A stretch of DNA of 64,000 bases from Ochotona curzoniae (GCF_017591425.1 NW_024466307.1:8417001-8481000); one strand, 5' to 3'. Counted from the first letter of the stretch, positions 1 through 12,513 are shown. Notes: generated from the sequence alone by a model not told the origin. A program made the numbers and translations.

Positions 1-1467
1 TTTTCAAATCATCACATTTAGAGGAGACACAAAATTAAAGCATTTTCCATTTGTAGAAGTAGAGCATGAAACACATTCATGTTATGTTAATATTCTGATT
101 TAAAAACCAACCTATTTTAACTTTTATAATCTTATTCTTTGATTCCAACAAGGAAAAACGGCATAGGAGATGTGAATTGCATTTTGGATAGGGTCTAAAA
201 TTAGAACCTGAAAGCGAAAGGAGCCCGGAGCCCTGGGGGCCCAATCACAGGATAACGACACCCCCCCCAACACAAGCGCCAGCTACCCTATCATTTATTA
301 CACTTTCTACTCACAGTGGAAACGGGGACAAGAGTTAACACCTGACCACAGAATGGAAGCAGAAAACAGAGTGTGAATGGGCAGGGAAGATAGAGGAATG
401 GGGGGTAGGTGGGAACGTGCCCAAAGGTTTAATGTGTAAAGTGACTTCTAGGGAATTTTTTTCTGATTTTTTTTTTCTCCAGCAGCATAGCAGAGGAGAA
501 CTGTACTGAATTAAGAGGAAATAACAAGATAGGCCCTTTGTATGGACAAGTTAGGGCGTAGATGAGATGAAACTCGTGCCAAGTACACAGGCTTTCAACA
601 GCTACCATGACAGACAACATAAGCCAGATAAAAGGCCAACCAAATACCCAGATGCTGCTGCTGGAAAATTACCCACTGGAGCTGAGCATCTGGGGCTCAC
701 AGCTGCCAAGTTCACCCCATGGGTGCCCGGGGTACTTGGCTCAGATACTGGGCCAGACAGAAGGGGGTGGTCACCATGGAACGAGCTGATCACCACAGTG
801 AACAAGAATACAGAAAGCCAAGTGTGTAATAAAATAGCATGAACCTGTCAGTATGGTTTCAAATGCATAAAACCACACTTCTGTGTTAACACAGTGCCGA
901 GCGCAGACTTCTCCTCCTGGTATAGAGATGATTTAAGAGGCATTAAGGTTACTCCTGCGGTTATACTCACTAAGTCAAGGATATCAGTCATACAAGAAAC
1001 TAGGACGACAATTAGCCAGTCGATTATACTATGCTCTCTTTACATCTACTGAAATACACCTAGGAGCGTAACTTTGCAGAAGAAAGAAAGGTATTGTATA
1101 AAAACCTGTATCAAACCTAACATGAGCCAAATCAACTTATAAAAATCATGTCATGTGACTGATTTTGTAGAATAAGAACAATATATGGCTATATGTAAGG
1201 CATGGGAAATGAACATGTGTTACTTATAACATATGCTGATTCATTCCTCATTCATTGAGCGTGTTTATTCATAATGCTAGGTATTTTCATTGTAATCTTA
1301 ACAACAATCCTGATGAAACAAAATTTTCCCATATGATCCCACAGCTATACTGCTTTATAATTACTGCTTTAGACCAGTTATGGTCTACAAAGGAAATAAT
1401 GGTATAATCATTTTTTTTTTAATCTTTGTATACCCACAGCTTTGGTACATAAATGTGTGATGAAAAT
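1..1467. other. Non-coding DNA, no gene recognised
   Basis: No exon, RNA gene or clear repeat is recognised. The part at 200-830 is richer in G and C than its surroundings and carries a C8 run at 261-268. Its short open frames (60-91 codons) overlap on both strands and match no family I know. At 1235-1330 there is a weak MIR-like reverse-strand pattern (cattcattgagcg, then cttaacaacaatcctgatga). Confidence 0.6.
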
Positions 1468-1760
1468 GGGCCAGTGTTATGGCAAAATGGGTAAAACAGA
1501 CACTAGTTGTACGGGCATTCAAAACGAGCACTGGTCCAAATCCCAGCTGCATTGCTTCCAATCCAGCTTCCTTTTGCAGTGACTGGCAATGAAGTGGAAG
1601 ACAACCTAAGTCCTTGGGTCCCTGGGTTCACATGGGAGACCAGATAAAACTCCTGGTTCCTAGCTTTTGACCTGGCCCAGTCCTAGCTTACCAATAGGGA
1701 GTGAACTAATCAGTCTGTGCAAATTCTCTCTTTCATCCTTAAGTATGCATCTAGTTCTCA
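1468..1760 (+). repeat. CSINE (lagomorph tRNA-derived SINE), old copy
   Basis: Reads 5' to 3' in CSINE order: gggccagtgttatggc, a 'ccaaatcccagctgc' box, 'ccaatccagcttcc', 'cacatgggagaccag', 'ctcctggttcctagc', 'agggagtgaac', then a CT-rich end. It is diverged and lacks a clear AATAAA tail, so it is an older insertion. Confidence 0.85.
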
Positions 1761-4700
1761 TATTCAATGTCTTTCTGTTCCTATAACACTGATTTTTAAA
1801 TGAAAAACTGAATTTGTGATGAATGGATATAGGTCACTTTTTGACTAAGGATAAACACAATTTCGCCTCTCAGAGTTTATGATCGCCTGGCTTTCCTTGT
1901 GTTGATCATCAAGTAGCAACAATGTATGTTCTCCAAGAGTGTGTCCTGTGTTAGTGTGTGCGTTAAAACTCCTCAATGAGCTTTAAAATTAGTCATTTCT
2001 GTGTACATGGGTTATATCTGTTCATTGTTACCATATTATAAATTGAATTCTGGAGTGTTTATTACTTTATATTAAAAACACACACACACACAAGAAAGGC
2101 TAGCAAAAAACCAAAACAAAACAAAATGTTTTGTGGAACGTGATTACATTTTCCAAACCAAAAAATTAGTGAGAATGGTGGCAGCACTTCGTATTTTGCA
2201 AATATTTTTAACCTCTGGCTTATATATGGTTTTCCCATATATAAACAAGGCATCAAGAATCAATCTTGTAATCACTATATGTAAATTTATATTAACTCAT
2301 AATTACAGAATTTCTTATGCATGAAGCACCATAACACATAAAACAATAAGGGAGATAAAATATCAGGATTTATCAAAGTTTATATTCTATCAAACACTAA
2401 TGGATAACAAACAAAATGTCCTCACTGCCTGTATTTTTTATTTAATTGTGCTCTGTCAAATCAAGCTGATTTCTTGATTCCATGGAAAACGAGAAGTAAT
2501 TTATCAACTCTTTTATCTCGTAGTAGAAAGTTGTTTGTCCCCTTCTTTCTATCCAGTCTTTGTGCTAAAGAGATCTTATTCTGTGTTTGTTCCTATGGGT
2601 GAATGTAGACGCACTGCCTCCCACAGGAGGTGTGACTGAACCAATCCATTAAGAGAACTAAAAATAGGCTAAACAAAGCCTTAGCATGAAGTGAAGATTT
2701 ATCATTTGTCTAGGAGTGCATTTGTTCAATATAGACTGTCAATCTGTGTAGAAGGAAGAGGAAATTAGCTGTAAATAAAACACTGACTAATACAGAAACC
2801 GAGAGGCAACCATGGTCTTGGTGATAAGAAACCAGTGTCTTCCACAGTGTCTTCTTAGAAAGGTTTAGAAGTTACAACAATTTTCCCTAAACATAGATAA
2901 TATACAGACTTCTGAGAGACAGAAGCTTTTTTATTAAATCTACAAATAACAACTGTGTTCTTTTGTAAAACAGTTAAATCATTTTTCTTGAACTGCACCC
3001 GAAGACACATTTTCAATATTCAGCTTTTCCTTCAAAAATGACAGCAGCAAAATTCCACATTTAAAGAACGCCATTATTTTCCTGTTGAGTGCTTTCCTGC
3101 AATGCTCAGAGCATTGCAAACACTCTTAAAAAGTTATATTCATGTTCTCTGGCTTTGATCCTTGTGATAAAATACACTACTGCTTATGACAGTGAATAAC
3201 AATTCCATATACATCACGAGAAACACCATCCCTAATTAAAACTGTAAAAGGATCTTAGAAAGACAGCATTTAATTAGACAAACTGGAATGTAGCCAAGCC
3301 AAGCCTTCCCTCTGCCCACTCCACCTGCCCCTCCCCCCAAAGTGCCATGGAAAGTGGCCATGACCTCATTTTAACACTCTGTCGTATTGAGGAGACCACA
3401 TCTCGAGTAACCATTGCGTCAGGCTGACTGAGGCACTGATTGATTCAGCGCTGCCTAAGTGGGAACAATGACACACACTTCATTATCACCTACATTTATC
3501 AAAGCAGTCAAAGATTTTCCACCATCAGGAAATGACCCTGTGTGTGTCCACTCATGGGTCATGGATCAGCTTAAGACTATCCTCAACATGCATACTATGA
3601 TTCTGATACTAAACGTGTTAGTGAGTGCAATAAGTATACGTTTTTATGCTGTGTTCAGATACCAGATGTCAAAGGAATTTCAATGTAAACATGAAGTGTT
3701 TGAGAGCAACCAATCTTTAAATCTGAAAACTATTTCAAGAAGTATCACCAAACTAATTTCACTGATTCCTTAATTCAGCCACCCAGACATTAATTTCGTG
3801 TCCATAGAAGTTAAAACAGTAGGATATTTAAAAATTACAACAAAAGAAGAGAATGAGAAGTAAAATGGACTCGATATTGTACATCCTTCTATCTTTCTTC
3901 CTTACTTTCTTCAACAATTTATTTCAAGCCTAGATGGTAGAATGAACCTGCTAGATGCATAAAGTTCATCTTCATCCACACAGCCTCATCTGTGTGCCTC
4001 TATTAACTTCACTCTACCTCAAAGATCAACTCTAGTGTTTATATTATATAAAGGGAGTCTGGGATTAATGCTGACATTTTGTTTCTGAAGAAAACAATGC
4101 TAAACAAAGCAAAACATCTGGAGGTTTAGCAGTTAGAAGGCATCTATGTCATCTTTCCTCGCGTTAGCTTTTCTCTGCAGTCTTCCTTGTCTCTTCCAGG
4201 AACAGTTGCACAACCTTCGGGAGTGCTGTCCATCTCCCTCTCTTCTTTAGGCTGAACACAGTGAGAGAACCCAGGTTCGTCGCACAGTAACAGACTCTGT
4301 GATTTCCCCTTTGCATGGCAAGCTAGGAGGATGTAAACTTACGGCTATTTTTCAAGTCACAATCTGTGTAATACCATGCGTCTTCAAAGGGCAAAGAGAT
4401 GCCAACATGAAGAGACTCAGGCTAGGTAACTGAGGAACTTCCTTAATCTAGACTGGGATGCAATCTTATAACCCACATGCTCCAGAATTGGCTATGGAAG
4501 TCCAGAAATCCGGCTCTTATCAAGACAATCAGCACTGGGATCCTATCCCATGAAAACAAAGAAGACTCAGTCAAATATGAACTCTGTATGCTGTGGCAGG
4601 ACCCTGTGCCGGTCCTTGAGATGAAGAGTTGTATTGGGTTACTATCCAGGGAGATAACTTTTTCTCCAAACAGGGAGAAGATGAGCAAATGAATGAGAAA

Positions 4701-4884
4701 TAATACAGATGAAGAAGAAAATAGAGACACTGCTCCAACAGCTGAAAAGAGAGGAACATAGAGGAACATAGAGATACTGGTCAAAAGCAGGCATTTGATT
4801 CAGGAGCATCACTTGGGAAGCTTCTATCCAACATCAAAGCGTTTGGAGCACTACAGGTGCTTCTAATTCCACCATCTCGCTACC
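1761..4884. other. AT-rich non-coding DNA
   Basis: No gene or clear repeat is recognised. It holds a 7-unit (CA) run at 2079-2092, a 21-bp near-perfect palindrome at 3098-3118 (listed separately) and a tandem 10-bp duplication GAGGAACATA at 4751-4770. The block at 3000-3480 lacks interspersed repeats and looks like ordinary unique DNA. The 104-codon frame at 3459-3773 resembles no protein I know. Confidence 0.6.
3098..3118. promoter_or_regulatory. 21-bp near-perfect palindrome
   Basis: Arms TGCAATGCTC and GAGCATTGCA are exact reverse complements around one central A. Each arm ends in TGCAAT/ATTGCA, the C/EBP or C/EBP-ATF half-site type. The palindrome is seen directly; a binding role is inference. 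Confidence 0.25.
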
Positions 4885-5106
4885 AAAGACCTTGGGAGGC
4901 AGCAGGGGATGGCTCAAACAGTAGGGCTCCTGCAACCAACAGGAAAAACCAGGACTGAGTTCCAGCTTCCTGACTTCAGTGTAGCCCAGACCCAGCTGTT
5001 CTAGACATTTGGGAAATGAACGATTTAACAGCAAGATTTCTCTCTGTCTGGCTCTTTCTCTCTTTCTGTCTCTGCCTTTCAAGTAAAAATAAATAGGCAA
5101 ATAACT
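4885..5106 (+). repeat. CSINE, diverged and 5'-truncated
   Basis: Diagnostic 3' half: 'gcagcaggggatggctcaaac', 'ttccagcttcctgacttcag', 'tgtagcccagacccagctg', then 'tctctgtctggctctttctc' and 'ctgcctttcaagtaaaaataaata'. The 5' tRNA-like end is missing or unrecognisable. Confidence 0.75.
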
Positions 5107-6480
5107 TCTAAGCATTTAAAAAATGTTTTTTAAAATGAATAACGAAGTTCTCACTAGCAAGAAGTAATGCAAACCAAAAAATAACAGATGCTACATAAGT
5201 AGTTTTAAAAATGTTTCCAATGTGAAAGAAATTGAAGATTTAAACATCCAGTCTGAAAATCTAGAATCTAATAAATATGCTACAGTAATTTGAATATGCT
5301 GTTTTATTGTCCATACTAATATACATGAATTGTTTTAAATAAATTACTTTTGTTCTCTCTCAAAAAGAAGGAAAATAATTTCAAGAAATACTGTTTTCTT
5401 TACAGGTCCTTTTCAAGTACATTTGTAGTACTTTTTTCTAATGTTTGCTGCTTTTCCTGATTAGTAAAACTGAGGGCACTACTACTGACATTGATAGTCA
5501 CTTGGTGACAGTCACTTGTGAATTGTACTTAATTTATACCATGTAATCTTAAAATTCTAGATTTAGAATTGCCATAATTTTACACGTATGGAAACAGCCT
5601 CATACAAATATTAAATACTAGTTAGTAAGCAGAGGAGGCATGAGTTCTGATCCCCCAAAATCTGACTATAGAGCTTGCTTATGTCACCCTTATTTTATGA
5701 AAAGAATAAACCTTCACTGATGTAGAATTCTACACATTACATATATGCATTATGTGGAAAGAGGAAAAAAATCATCCTTTCCTTATTTTTCTCTCTTGCC
5801 AGGGAGGCAAACATTTTTCAGTATTTGGGGCATACGTTATTCTTCTGTGCATTTAAAGCCACAGTTTTTCATAGCCTCAGATGATGTTCCACATGCCATA
5901 AACTTCACAAGACATGTCTGGAACTTATTTTCTCCCAAAGGATAGGCTTGATATACATAGTTACTTTTTATGTTTAAAATATAAATTTTATTCATCTCAA
6001 ATGTTTGCTGTAATGTGCACAGTAGGAATTGTTCATATCCTTTCTTTATGAAGGGGCCAGATACTTTTACTCTTACCATCTTAGGACCTCTCAGCAACAC
6101 TTGCTGCCCTTTCTCTTGCCCAGTCTTTGTCTCCTACTTGAGCATTTGGAACCAGATTCACCCAAGAGCAACAAGACATTGAAATTCAGGGAGCTTTTCA
6201 ACGAAGAAGGTTAGCATGTCCCTTGATTTCCAGTGCGCCTGTCCTTCCCCGTAAGCTCTTAGATCACATCAATAAAGAAATTAACAGGACACTGAGTATT
6301 TACAGAGATTCTTCAGAGTGGTACTCACGATTACTATACCTGGAGATTGAATGGTAGGTCATGTTAATTGGGTTTGGGGCATCAAATAATTCAATTGGGA
6401 GAGGAACAAGGACCACCTCACAATTTTGTTACTGTTTTGTCTCCTGTAATAACTAGATTAATGTGGAGAGATAAGAAGTA
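5107..6480. other. AT-rich non-coding DNA
   Basis: No gene recognised. The start (5107-5280) is A-rich and could be a very old L1 fragment, but the match is too weak to call. The short frames at 5745-6214 lie on both strands and show no domain. Confidence 0.55.
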
Positions 6481-6530
6481 TGATCTCCCTTCCTTCCTCC
6501 CTTCCGCTCTTTCCTTCCTCCCTCCAACCA

Positions 6531-6540
6531 TTCTTTCTTT

Positions 6541-6634
<94 letters not shown>

Positions 6635-6698
6635 TTCCTTCCTTCCTTCCTTCCTTCCTTCCTTCCTTCCTTCCTTCCTTCCTTTCTTTCTTTCTTTC

Positions 6699-6746
<48 letters not shown>

Positions 6747-6747
6747 T
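6531..6747 (+). repeat. Compound (TTTC)n(TTCC)n(TTTC)n microsatellite
   Basis: 217 consecutive pyrimidines. TTTC units run to about 6630, TTCC units from about 6631 to 6682, then TTTC units again to 6747 with one variant near 6700. A CT-rich flank starts at about 6485. The long Phe-Leu-Ser frames on the plus strand and Lys-Glu-Arg frames on the minus strand are translations of this array, not genes. Confidence 0.97.
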
Positions 6748-7429
6748 GAATGTAGTTACACTTACATTCAAAGAGCTCTTCCTATGTCAGTGATGAGTTC
6801 AATTAAGGGGACACAGTGTCTCAGCTTGTGTGGCCAAACCAAATGTTCATGGAAGCTGGTTGGACAGGATGTCATTAAGTATAAAAATCTATTGCAAAGC
6901 TCTCGACACTATATTAAGGCAGTGCAGTGCCTTAGCCTGCTAGGAAGAGAGACAATTCACAGAGGGCTTTAGGATGAGTACATTGTACCAGCAAAGCACA
7001 AGTCTTCAGTATCGTTTTCCACACAACCTCAAAGCATTATAGGATTCAAGATTATATTTGTTACTCAGCTTGTGAGATGCAGTCTGTAAGCCTAAAAAAA
7101 AGTGTCAGCAATGACTTCCATCACTCTCACTGTGACTATTTGAAATCTTCCCAGGTAGGAGGTCCTTTCTCAGATTATCTTTTTCCATGAACTCTCTGGA
7201 ACCACTTATTTCATTTTTTAAAGGCAAGGTAACAAGGAACACATCACTTCATATCTATATTGTCACATGCAGCTTCTTTGATAAGACTGCTACAAAAGGA
7301 AAAAGTCCCCCCACAAATGTATCCATGGTTTCAGAGGCATCTTGTAGTACTTCAATGTTCCATGCTATGAGATGATTTTTCCACTTGGTCCTGACCTTGC
7401 CATCCAAATAGTCCTTCATCTATTTTGGT
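6748..7429. other. Non-coding DNA
   Basis: No gene or recognisable repeat. Short frames of about 62 codons at 6784-6972 and 7187-7375 have no family resemblance. Confidence 0.55.
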
Positions 7430-7625
7430 GCAGCATTAAACTCTTACTATGTGTGAAACAGGACTAGACACATAGTCTCTCTTTTCAGGCTCACAGTGAG
7501 CAGTGGGTAGTATTATTATCTTCCTTTTACAGATGAGAAAACAAAAGCTTAGTGGAATGACCTTATCTACAAGGGCACAGAGTTACCAAAACACAAGAAT
7601 AAGGACTAGAGTTCAAGGAGTCCTC
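7430..7625 (-). repeat. MIR (tRNA-derived mammalian SINE)
   Basis: Plus strand reads as reverse-complement MIR: 'cttactatgtgtgaaacagg', 'agtattattatcttcctttt', 'acagatgagaaaacaaaagc', then the 'agggcacagagttac' region. Order and spacing fit MIR. Confidence 0.75.
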
Positions 7626-7827
7626 TTTTCATCCAATATGTAACAAATCACTTATTAAAAGTGGTACCCAGATCCAATACAAGAAAGAAGGGCTTCACCT
7701 TCTGTATGTGTCTATGAATATAAAAATATATACTTTTGCAACATCTTACATGTTCTTTGCAAAATAGAGGTTGATTGCTAATTAAATACTTCACCTAAAT
7801 GAAGCTCTATTTGTTAGTATTCTTTTA

Positions 7828-8078
7828 ATTTGCGTATTTGGAACAGATAGAGAGCCAAGGACAAATACAGAGATTTACTCTGCTCCTGTTGACCACCCAA
7901 GGGCCACGATAGCCAGAGCTGGGCCAAAGACAGGAGACTGGAACTTATCACACATTTCTCACAAAGGTGACAGTTGTTCAAATTCTCAAATCTTTGCCAG
8001 TTGCCACCCAAGGCACTCATTCGTGGGAAGCTAGAATCAAAACTGGAGCCGGGACTTGAACCTGGCCATTCTGTCATG
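7828..8078 (-). repeat. CSINE, diverged
   Basis: Reverse-complement CSINE order: purine-rich 'acagatagagagccaaggac', 'gaccacccaagggccacgat', 'agccagagctgggccaaag', 'gtgggaagctagaatc', 'ggagccgggacttgaacctgg'. Much decayed. Another CSINE follows within about 15 bp in the same orientation. Confidence 0.75.
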
Positions 8079-8091
8079 GAGTATACAATTT

Positions 8092-8455
8092 GAAGATTTA
8101 TTTTATTTATGTGAAGGACAGAGTTACAAAGGGAGCCAGAGGACTCAGAGAAAGAGAGGAGAGAGAGACAGACAGAGGCAGGGATCTGCCATTGCTAGTT
8201 CACTCTTCAAATAGTCACAATTGCTGTGGCTGGACCAGCTAACACCAGGAGCCAGGAGCTTCTCCCTGGACTCCCATGTCAGTGCAGGGACCCAGGGATT
8301 TCTACTGCCCTCTAATGACCTACCCAGCATGCTATCAAGGAATGGACTGGACATGGATCAGCCTGGATGGGAACTGTTGTGCGTTGCATTATCAGTGCTG
8401 CAGGTGGCAGTTGAACCTGCTATGTATGGCACAATACTGGCCCAGAGATGCACAG
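8092..8455 (-). repeat. CSINE, diverged
   Basis: Begins with reverse-complement tail 'agatttattttatttatgtg' and a GA-rich block, then 'gccattgctagttcactctt', 'ccaggagccaggagcttctc', 'ccatgtcagtgcagggaccc' and 'gcaggtggcagttgaacctg'. The open frames crossing it are by-products. Confidence 0.8.
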
Positions 8456-9956
8456 TTCTTAAGTGGTGACTTCCCTGCTCCCCAAATACTTTCTTCAAGC
8501 TGGAGTATAAATCACACAGTTGTTATCATTTGATCACATATTCACCAATGAGAATAATAAAAGACATTTATACCCTAAGATGTGCTCTGGGCCTCAGTGC
8601 TGACAGGTGTAAAATGAGTCAAAAACTAGAAATTTTGGTTGAAAATGTCCTTCCCAGACAGAAATGTGAACTATTAATTCAGGTTACATTAATATCATAG
8701 AACTTGGAAATTTAACTGTATTCCCAAATCCGTAGATGGGAGCAACAGCAGGTTGGATGCTATCGGGGACTAGCTTCCTCTTCTCACACACTGATTGCAG
8801 GGTCTGAGTTAATGTGCTGTCCTGATGAAGACTATCATTGCACTTGGTAGAGTTGGTTACAAGAAGCAGGCAAAACCTGGGAGAGAAAGATTTCCTCTGT
8901 TAGAAAAAAATGAGGAAACAATGGAGATTTTGTTTCTTTTAGCTTACTGATGCTTGGATTTGTTTACCATGGGCCCAACACAACTTTTAAAGTAATAATT
9001 TACAAGTTATGGCTCTAAAGCAAAGGAAGGAAAGGGTCTCTGTGGGGAAATGTTTCCCTAGAGTCTTCCTAAAACTGATTAACACTAGTTTTTGAAATGT
9101 TAATTAGTTTTGAGTTTAACAGCTAGTCATTGTCTAAAAGGGCTTGGAGCACAACTTTTCAGTGTGGACCAAAGAATATTTAACTCCATAATGTCCAGCA
9201 CTGGCCACTGACTCTGTTGCTGTCCACTGCACCATGAAATGCCAGCTATGAGTAGTTTTGGTGATTAGCAGCCTGAATTTAGGACTACTGTCATTTGGCA
9301 TCTGCTCAAATGGACAGTCTAAAGATGCGTTCCATCACTGCGACGCACAGACTGGGAATTGGTTTAATACAACGTGTGCTGTTTTTGAAATAAGACCTGT
9401 TGTTGCTTCAGTAAATTTTGGGACTGTCTTTTGTTACTGACTTGGTATATTGGTACAAAACAGAGCTTTTGGTTTCTCAGGCTGTGTCTTAGAGACCATA
9501 TTTTTATTCTTTCTAAATCTGTGTCATCTAAAGTTCCCCTTTTCCTATTGCTTCTCAGTAGAATAAAATGTTCTTAAAAGAACATTCCCTAAAAATCTCA
9601 TAAGAGAGAAGAATTCTTATGGGGAATTACAACTTTAGAAAAAGCAGTTTTGCCATCTGAAACAAGACAATGGAAATCAGAAAAATGGTGGTAAGTAGTC
9701 GGAAATGTTTGCTCTACATGAAAAGGCTGCACATAAAGCAAAAATACCCAAATCCAAACGATTGTATGTGTAAATTTAGGAGTATTTACTCCATTTCACC
9801 GCTCAGGAATGAAATGCTCAGCTTGTGAAAAATACCCAAAGTTCTTACCACTTAGTGGCAGTCTGCGAGCTGCTGTGTCCAGTGCTATCATCTTCATTTT
9901 GCCTTTCTTCCTGGTTACTTGAGCCCACATTGGTGCTTTTATTTATCTTTACCTTG
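8456..9956. other. AT-rich non-coding DNA
   Basis: No coding region, RNA gene or clear repeat seen in about 1.5 kb. A 60-codon frame at 9258-9440 is not recognisable. Confidence 0.55.
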
Positions 9957-9981
9957 ACACACACACACACACACACATACA
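9957..9981 (+). repeat. (AC)n microsatellite
   Basis: About 12 AC units, followed by 'atacatataaa'. Confidence 0.95.
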
Positions 9982-10439
9982 TATAAACCCAATGTTTTAA
10001 GCTTATTTGAGACAAGAATCTGTCTTACATAAATTGAAATCTCTACATAAGATGATATCTTACAGTGGGAAAAATGTTACTGTGGATTCTGTTGACGCAT
10101 TAAATTCTGAATAACTGCTGAAATATATGTAAAGTTCTATTTTTTAAAAAGTATAATATAGAATTAAAGCGCAGATAAACCCAGGTGGGGTTTTTCGAAG
10201 AGCATATTTCTATAGAAAGGTACATAGTATATCTTAAGAAAACAATGGTCAGAGTTGGCAGAGCCTTAAACATATTGATGCTTGTAAAAGATTATTCAAA
10301 TGCCAGGCTAGCACTTGCTGAAAGATTGTGATTGGAACAAGAGGGAGACAGAAAACAGGCTTCGAAGGGAAAGCTGAAACCATAGAACAACAACAGAATA
10401 AAAGAGAAAGAACAAATATCATAGCTGATATCAAAATTC

Positions 10440-10469
10440 ATATATATATACACTATATGTGCATATATA
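10440..10469. repeat. Short AT/ATGTGC-rich simple repeat
   Basis: Alternating 'tatatatatacac' and 'tatatgtgcatatatag', just before a reverse-strand CSINE tail. Confidence 0.6.
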
Positions 10470-10474
10470 GAGTT

Positions 10475-10680
10475 TAAAGATTTATTTTTATTGGAAAGGC
10501 AGATATACAGAGAGAAGAAGAGAGACAGAAAGAAAGATCTTCCATCCTCTGGTTCGCTACCCAAGTGGCTGCAATGGAGTTAAGCCAATCTGAAGTCAGG
10601 AGCAGGAGCTTCTTCAGGGTCTCCCACACAGGTGCAGGGACCCAAGGCTTTGGGGTATCACACACTGCTTTCCCAGGCCA
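10475..10680 (-). repeat. CSINE, 5'-truncated
   Basis: Well-preserved reverse-complement CSINE 3' half: 'tttattggaaaggcagatat', a GA-rich block, 'agatcttccatcctctggtt', 'acccaagtggctgcaatgg', 'ctcccacacaggtgcaggg', 'gctttcccaggcc'. It stops there; the tRNA-like 5' half is absent, as expected of 5' truncation. Confidence 0.9.
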
Positions 10681-10949
10681 ATTATCTTGCAATTTGTTGA
10701 GTTTAACATAACAATGTAAAAATCTCCTGAAATAAAGGCACATATACACAGATGTAAGAGTTCAGTGTCTGCACAGATAGATGAGTAATGCAATGTTCCT
10801 TTGATTTGACAGCATTCTCCTTTATAAAGTTCTCTCTAATAAGCTGATGTTTCGAGTGACTGCTTTATCCTGCTAGGAAGACTTTTCTGAATCATGTCCT
10901 ACCTACTGTAGTGGACCTGAAATGCACAGGGAATGAGAATTCTTAGCAT

Positions 10950-11080
10950 TCAAAGTGGACTGTGAATACAGGTTCTGTCATGTCCACCTCTATGATCTTG
11001 GGCGGGTCTCTTTACTTCTTTGATCATCAAAGTCTGAAAATAATAGCGATGAATTCTCAAACTCCAAAGGAGTTGTGTAT
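10950..11080 (+). repeat. MIR fragment
   Basis: 'gttctgtcatgtccacctct', 'gatcttgggcgggtctcttt', 'acttctttgatcatcaaagt' and 'ctgaaaataatagcgatg' follow the MIR core order (cell 'tgtgaccttgggcaagt' to 'cctcatctgtaaaatgggg'). Confidence 0.6.
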
Positions 11081-11307
11081 CTGCAAGTGGCACTCCAAGT
11101 CCAAACCATCAGCAATTCACTATGTTCACTGTCCTGACAGCTTTCCCAACAGCTCCAAAGCTTATTGAAATCTTGGGAGGCATTCGTATTTTCAAATTCC
11201 TTAGACTTGAAATAAAGAATACTTTCTGACATTAAAGCAATAATAGATCTCAAACAGGCTAGATACAATTGGTCAAGAGATTTTTGTTGTTGTTGTTTTG
11301 TTGTTTT

Positions 11308-11627
11308 TAAAATTCATTTATTTTCACTTAAAAGAGATTCACAAAGAAAGAAGAAAAGATAGAGAGATCTTCCATCTGCTGATTCACTCCCCAAATGGCT
11401 ACGATGGCCAGAGTTGGACTGAATTGTAGCCAGGAGCCAGGAGTTTCTTCTGAGTCCTCTACATAGGTGCGGGGTTGAGAGAGCCTGGATCATGCTCTGC
11501 TTCTTTCCTAGGTAGAGATATTAACAAACAGGTGGCTGGATTACAAGCAGGGCAGTCAGGACTTGAACCAGTACCTCTATGGAATGCTCATGATGCAGAG
11601 GCTTAGCCCACCATAATACTTGCGCAA
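11308..11627 (-). repeat. CSINE, diverged
   Basis: Reverse-complement order: 'aattcatttattttcac', GA-rich block, 'agatcttccatctgctgatt', 'ccccaaatggctacgatggc', 'agccaggagccaggagtttc', 'gcagtcaggacttgaacc', 'gcttagcccaccataata'. Close to full length. Confidence 0.88.
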
Positions 11628-11664
11628 TATTTCTTTTATATGTATTAAGTTTATTAAAGTTACG

Positions 11665-11770
11665 TTCTTTTATTAGTTCCATTTCATAATGAAGAAACTC
11701 ACAGAAGAGAACTTTTTAACCTGCCCAAGATAACAAAGCAAGGAGGTAACAAAGAGATGGCCAAGTTTCC
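11665..11770 (-). repeat. MIR fragment
   Basis: Reverse-complement MIR core: 'ttccatttcataatgaagaa', 'actcacagaagagaac', 'ttaacctgcccaagataac', 'aaagcaaggaggtaac'. Confidence 0.6.
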
Positions 11771-11999
11771 CTAGAGGTTTAAGTTTTCAGTATCTGTTGG
11801 TTACTGTCAAATTTGCTTCCAGAAAATTGTTGGGCGGGGGGTGGCAAATTCTGCTTATGAATCTCACTTTCAATATTTCCTCCGACATTGAGTCCTCCTC
11901 TAAGTTGGCAGGCGTTATTTAAATATACTTCATGACCCTTTTCCCAATCAAGTATTTCTTTAACAGTCACTGTGTGCCAAAGATTTCTAGTCGGCCTTG

Positions 12000-12270
12000 G
12001 CACTACATTGTAAGCTTTTCAGCTCTAAATACACAAGTGAATACATAAAACCAACACATACGGTAACTGAATAATGAAGGGAAAGCAGATAGGAAAATAG
12101 AGAAGTTAAGAGAAAAGTCATTTTTTTTATGGCAGACAAGGAAAAGTTCTCTAAGAAAGTGATATTCAGTCCCATCTTTTCTGGAGCCAGGGGATGGAGG
12201 TGGGAGGAAGCATCATGAGGCGAGACACCTGCAGCGAGAAAGCCGAGACAGGACCGAAGGTGCAATGGAG
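12000..12270 (-). repeat. L2 LINE fragment, 3' region
   Basis: Plus strand reads as reverse-complement L2 3' sequence: 'gaatacataaaaccaacac', then 'ggcagacaaggaaaagttct' and 'ctaagaaagtgatattcag' (L2 form: 'gaaggcctctctgagaaggtgac'). The match is old and gapped. Confidence 0.45.
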
Positions 12271-12513
12271 AATGCAGTGCATTCTTGTGCAATAATATCA
12301 ACTGATTCACAGCTAACACCACAGAGTGGGACCTTGTCTCTGACCCGGGAATGTGAGGTTTCTGACTTTAGTATCTTGGTATGAGAAGCAACTTAAGAAA
12401 GATAAAGTTGTTACATGGGTAAAATAAATATTTATTTAAAGAAATTGACAAACTTAAACATGAGCATATAGAACGAAGGATGCAAAATGTTTGGAAAATA
12501 GAGACCCAATGCA

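Noticed and set aside
567..842. 91-codon frame in a GC-richer stretch, considered as exon or processed pseudogene
   Set aside because: No protein family recognised, no poly-A tail or clear splice sites, and overlapping frames of similar length on both strands suggest composition bias.
6368..6793. Plus frames rich in Phe-Leu-Ser and a minus frame rich in Lys-Glu-Arg (117-141 codons)
   Set aside because: They are translations of the TTTC/TTCC microsatellite; tetranucleotide periodicity gives repetitive peptides in every frame of both strands.
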